From contig PAHB01000074.1 in assembly GCA_002704665.1 (NCBI GenBank), forward strand, positions 1 through 26,655: a DNA stretch of 26,655 nucleotides. The letters are read 5' to 3'. This stretch comes from Pseudomonadota bacterium. Lineage in GTDB: Bacteria > Pseudomonadota > Gammaproteobacteria > Burkholderiales > Eutrophovitaceae. A program made the position numbers and the translations under genes. The notes below the pieces were generated by a model that made no database searches, had not been told where the DNA came from, and was given only the letters and a program-made list of their open reading frames with translations. Positions 24,733 through 26,655 of this stretch are shown piece by piece (positions within the stretch are counted from its first letter, which is position 1; each line of letters opens with the position of its first letter).

Positions 24733-25491
24733 ATGAATGTAAGAGCTCCTCTACCTAACTCTTTTGGTGAGCAACTTGATCTTGAGAAACTTTCCAGTCG
24801 TGGACAAAACCCGCGCGAAGCGACTATTTTTGTAGGGTATGATGCGCGTGAGCCTATCGCTACCTATGTCTGCATTCACTCCCTTCAGAAATATGCGAAA
24901 AAACTCTTTCCTTTGTCGATATTACGACTTGACAAGGTTGAGAGCATACTCACTCGCGGGCAACACGAGCTCCAATCTACAGAGTTCGCTTTTTCGAGAT
25001 TTCTCGTGCCATACCTATCTAATTTTGAGGGTTTCTCCGTATTCCTGGATTCAGACTTCCTGTTTAAAGGAGATATTTGCGACTTGCTCGACAGCGTAGA
25101 CCCTACCAAAGCGGTGTCTGTAGTGAAGCACGATTACGAGCCAAAAACAGAATCAAAATTTCTTAACCAAAAGCAAACCAAATACGAAAGAAAAAATTGG
25201 TCGAGTTTGATGATTTTTAACAATCCGCTATGCCGAGCACTTAGCCCAAGGGTTGTTAATGAAAGCTCGGGGCTATACCTACATAGGTTCAAGTGGCTTG
25301 ATGATGAAGAAATAGGTGAGATCGATTTGAGCTGGAATTATCTTGTAGGCGAGTATCCTTCTAACACAACAAAAAAAGTAAATGCATTTCATTACACCCT
25401 CGGGGGACCATATTTTGATGATTGCAAAACCAGCGAGTTCGCGGACCTTTGGTTTGACGACTTTTCAGAAATGAAAGCCCCCCTCAAATAA
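24733..25491 (+). CDS. GT-A fold glycosyltransferase, GT8-like, possibly for flagellin
   Basis: 252 residues, no signal peptide, so cytoplasmic. An N-terminal nucleotide-sugar fold begins TIFVGYDAREPIATYVCIHS; the metal-binding DXD motif is FLDSDFLF with D106 and D108; later NWSSLMIFNN and FHYTLGGPYF are typical of GT8-like and related bacterial transferases. The donor and acceptor cannot be read from sequence. It heads a three-gene set after the flagellin gene and is driven by a sigma-54 promoter, which supports a role in flagellin glycosylation before export. CCAGG lies about 9 bases before the ATG. Confidence 0.82.
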   Translation: MNVRAPLPNSFGEQLDLEKLSSRGQNPREATIFVGYDAREPIATYVCIHSLQKYAKKLFPLSILRLDKVESILTRGQHELQSTEFAFSRFLVPYLSNFEGFSVFLDSDFLFKGDICDLLDSVDPTKAVSVVKHDYEPKTESKFLNQKQTKYERKNWSSLMIFNNPLCRALSPRVVNESSGLYLHRFKWLDDEEIGEIDLSWNYLVGEYPSNTTKKVNAFHYTLGGPYFDDCKTSEFADLWFDDFSEMKAPLK

Positions 25492-25510
25492 AACTAATTG
25501 GAGATACACC

Positions 25511-26353
25511 GTGTCTGAATTGAAGCTTAGCCATCAGGGCGAAGAACTGATAGAACACTACAAGTACATGGCCGAGAATGGCTACCAAACAGCCACTAAT
25601 GGTATGGTCGAAAATAACGAAGTCTACGAACGTTTTGAACTTAAAAAGTTTCGACAGATGGTCCGGCCGAAATTGCTACATCCAGATATTCAAAGCGTTT
25701 TGGATTATGGAGGCGGAGGATCCGACTGGGAGGCTGCGGACTTTGAGCCGGACTCTGGCGAATCGGCAAAAGAGTACTTCTTAATAGATCAGGTAGCGAC
25801 TTACGAACCTGCGCGAGGGCTTAATCAAAAGACAAAAGCCGATTGTGTGGTTTGTATGGATGTACTAGAGCATGTTTTTCTGCCTGATGTGCCGAAAGTA
25901 GTAAAAGATCTCTTTGGTTTAGCAAAAAAACTTCTAATCATTAATGTAGCTTGTTATCGCGCCGGCGCGCTGCTACCCAATGGAGAGAATGCACATGTGA
26001 CGATACGTGAGCCCCACTGGTGGAAAGCTGTAATAGATGTTGTCTCCCTCAACTACCCAGAGATAGAAGTCTACCTTTTCTGTTCTGAGAGCTACGATAG
26101 AGGAGTAGTCTTCGAAAGCTTTAAGTCTGGCAATTGGCTAGAATCAAACAGCTACGAGATCGATCAAAACTATCTCGATTTCAACGACCCAAGACCAAGA
26201 GTTAGCGAGACCAAACCGCATCAAAATATAACCGTATCACCAAGTCAAATTATAGACCTTGTTGGAAAGCTGCTAGAAGAACGCCCGCAATACACCTCAG
26301 AAATAGGGTCCCTGGTGTCACGCAACACTCATCTGAGGGCGGGAATTGATTAA
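25511..26353 (+). CDS. SAM-dependent methyltransferase, class I-like
   Basis: 280 residues, GTG start with GGAG 9 bases upstream. Motif I reads VLDYGGGGSDWE at about 63-74, a variant of the glycine-rich SAM loop; VCMDVLEHVFLPDVPKVVKD (113-133) resembles the post-motif region of class I enzymes; LLIINVACYRAG follows as the next strand. HVTIREPHWW is characteristic of small-molecule or sugar methyltransferases in surface-polysaccharide clusters. The C-terminal 60 residues are polar and unrecognised. It follows the glycosyltransferase by 19 bases. The likely substrate is a sugar placed on flagellin, by inference from context. Confidence 0.8.
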   Translation: MSELKLSHQGEELIEHYKYMAENGYQTATNGMVENNEVYERFELKKFRQMVRPKLLHPDIQSVLDYGGGGSDWEAADFEPDSGESAKEYFLIDQVATYEPARGLNQKTKADCVVCMDVLEHVFLPDVPKVVKDLFGLAKKLLIINVACYRAGALLPNGENAHVTIREPHWWKAVIDVVSLNYPEIEVYLFCSESYDRGVVFESFKSGNWLESNSYEIDQNYLDFNDPRPRVSETKPHQNITVSPSQIIDLVGKLLEERPQYTSEIGSLVSRNTHLRAGID

Positions 26354-26391
26354 GCAAAACGCTACCTCTTTCTAGAGAAACTTAACACTAA

Positions 26392-26655
26392 ATGCAACCA
26401 ACCATTACTAATACACTAAGCCAAGGGGTGTCTGCGCACCAAGAAGGCAGGCATCAGGAAGCGGAGCGATGTTATCGCACAATTCTAGCAAGCCATCCTG
26501 ATCATGCGGATGCAAATCATAACTTGGGAGTACTAGCCGTTTCTTTCAACCAAACCGAATTCGCATTACCTTTATTTAAGAAAGCATTAGACACCAATCC
26601 GAAGATTGAACAATTTTGGCTAAGTTATATAGATGCGTTGACAAAAACTAAGCGA
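26392..26655 (+). CDS. TPR-repeat protein, N-terminal part (runs off the window)
   Basis: 88 codons to the edge. Two tetratricopeptide repeats are visible: AHQEGRHQEAERCYRTILAS followed by HPDHADANHNLGVLAVSFNQ, then FALPLFKKALDTNP and IEQFWLSYIDALTK. This N-terminal pattern is common in bacterial TPR proteins that carry a glycosyltransferase or sulfotransferase domain behind the repeats, but the C-terminus is not in the window. It follows the methyltransferase by 38 bases, in the same direction, and probably belongs to the modification unit. Confidence 0.8.
   Translation, partial: MQPTITNTLSQGVSAHQEGRHQEAERCYRTILASHPDHADANHNLGVLAVSFNQTEFALPLFKKALDTNPKIEQFWLSYIDALTKTKR

Overview
The window is almost entirely a flagellar gene cluster of a Gammaproteobacterium, probably an aquatic lineage I cannot place more precisely. 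The gene set fliE-F-G-H-I-J-K-L-M-N-O / fliP-Q-R-flhB, two sigma-54 activators of the FleQ/FlrA and FleR/FlrC type, and five well-formed -24/-12 (sigma-54) promoters together fit the polar-flagellum hierarchy known from Pseudomonas and Vibrio. A UvrD helicase of gammaproteobacterial type flanks the cluster on the left. No tRNA, rRNA, CRISPR, insertion sequence or phage gene was seen.

Layout from left to right. (1) 1-1282, minus: uvrD, cut by the window edge. (2) 1430-6862, minus: fliP-fliQ-fliR-flhB followed by two unrecognised single-pass membrane proteins, a DamX-like protein with a SPOR-like C-terminus and a coiled-coil protein. This unit has its own sigma-54 promoter at 6899-6914. (3) 6981-7856, plus: a periplasmic lytic transglycosylase inserted in inverted orientation between fliO and fliP. 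(4) 7834-11344, minus: fliK-fliL-fliM-fliN-fliO with its own sigma-54 promoter at 11387-11402; FliL carries a lipobox. (5) 11427-18766, minus: a FleR/FlrC-like activator with a degenerate receiver domain, then fliE-F-G-H-I-J, served by a sigma-54 promoter at 18798-18813. (6) 18989-20074, minus: a FleQ/FlrA-like activator lacking the usual N-terminal domain. (7) 20421-24463, plus: fliD (sigma-54 promoter 20372-20387), a small two-helix membrane protein overlapping it, and a large 728-residue flagellin with a possible FliA promoter and a strong terminator. (8) 24733-26655, plus: a glycosyltransferase, a methyltransferase and the start of a TPR protein under another sigma-54 promoter (24678-24693), probably a flagellin-modification module.

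How it fits together. The FleQ-like master activator would turn on the FleR-like activator and early genes. The FleR-like protein, or both, would drive the fliK, fliP, fliD and glycosyltransferase promoters. The products are the MS ring and rod adaptor (FliF, FliE), the C ring (FliG, FliM, FliN), the export ATPase complex (FliH, FliI, FliJ), the export gate (FliO, FliP, FliQ, FliR, FlhB), hook-length control (FliK), filament cap (FliD) and filament (flagellin), with surface modification at the end. Missing from the window are flhA, flhF, fliA, fliS, a FleS/FlrB kinase, stator, chemotaxis, and rod and hook genes.

Points that depart from the textbook cluster: no partner kinase together with a pseudo-receiver; a FleQ without its N-terminal domain; a lipoprotein-like FliL; NPQH instead of NPTH in FlhB; an inverted transglycosylase gene splitting fliO from fliP; two unknown membrane proteins coupled to flhB; and a small membrane protein where fliS is often found.
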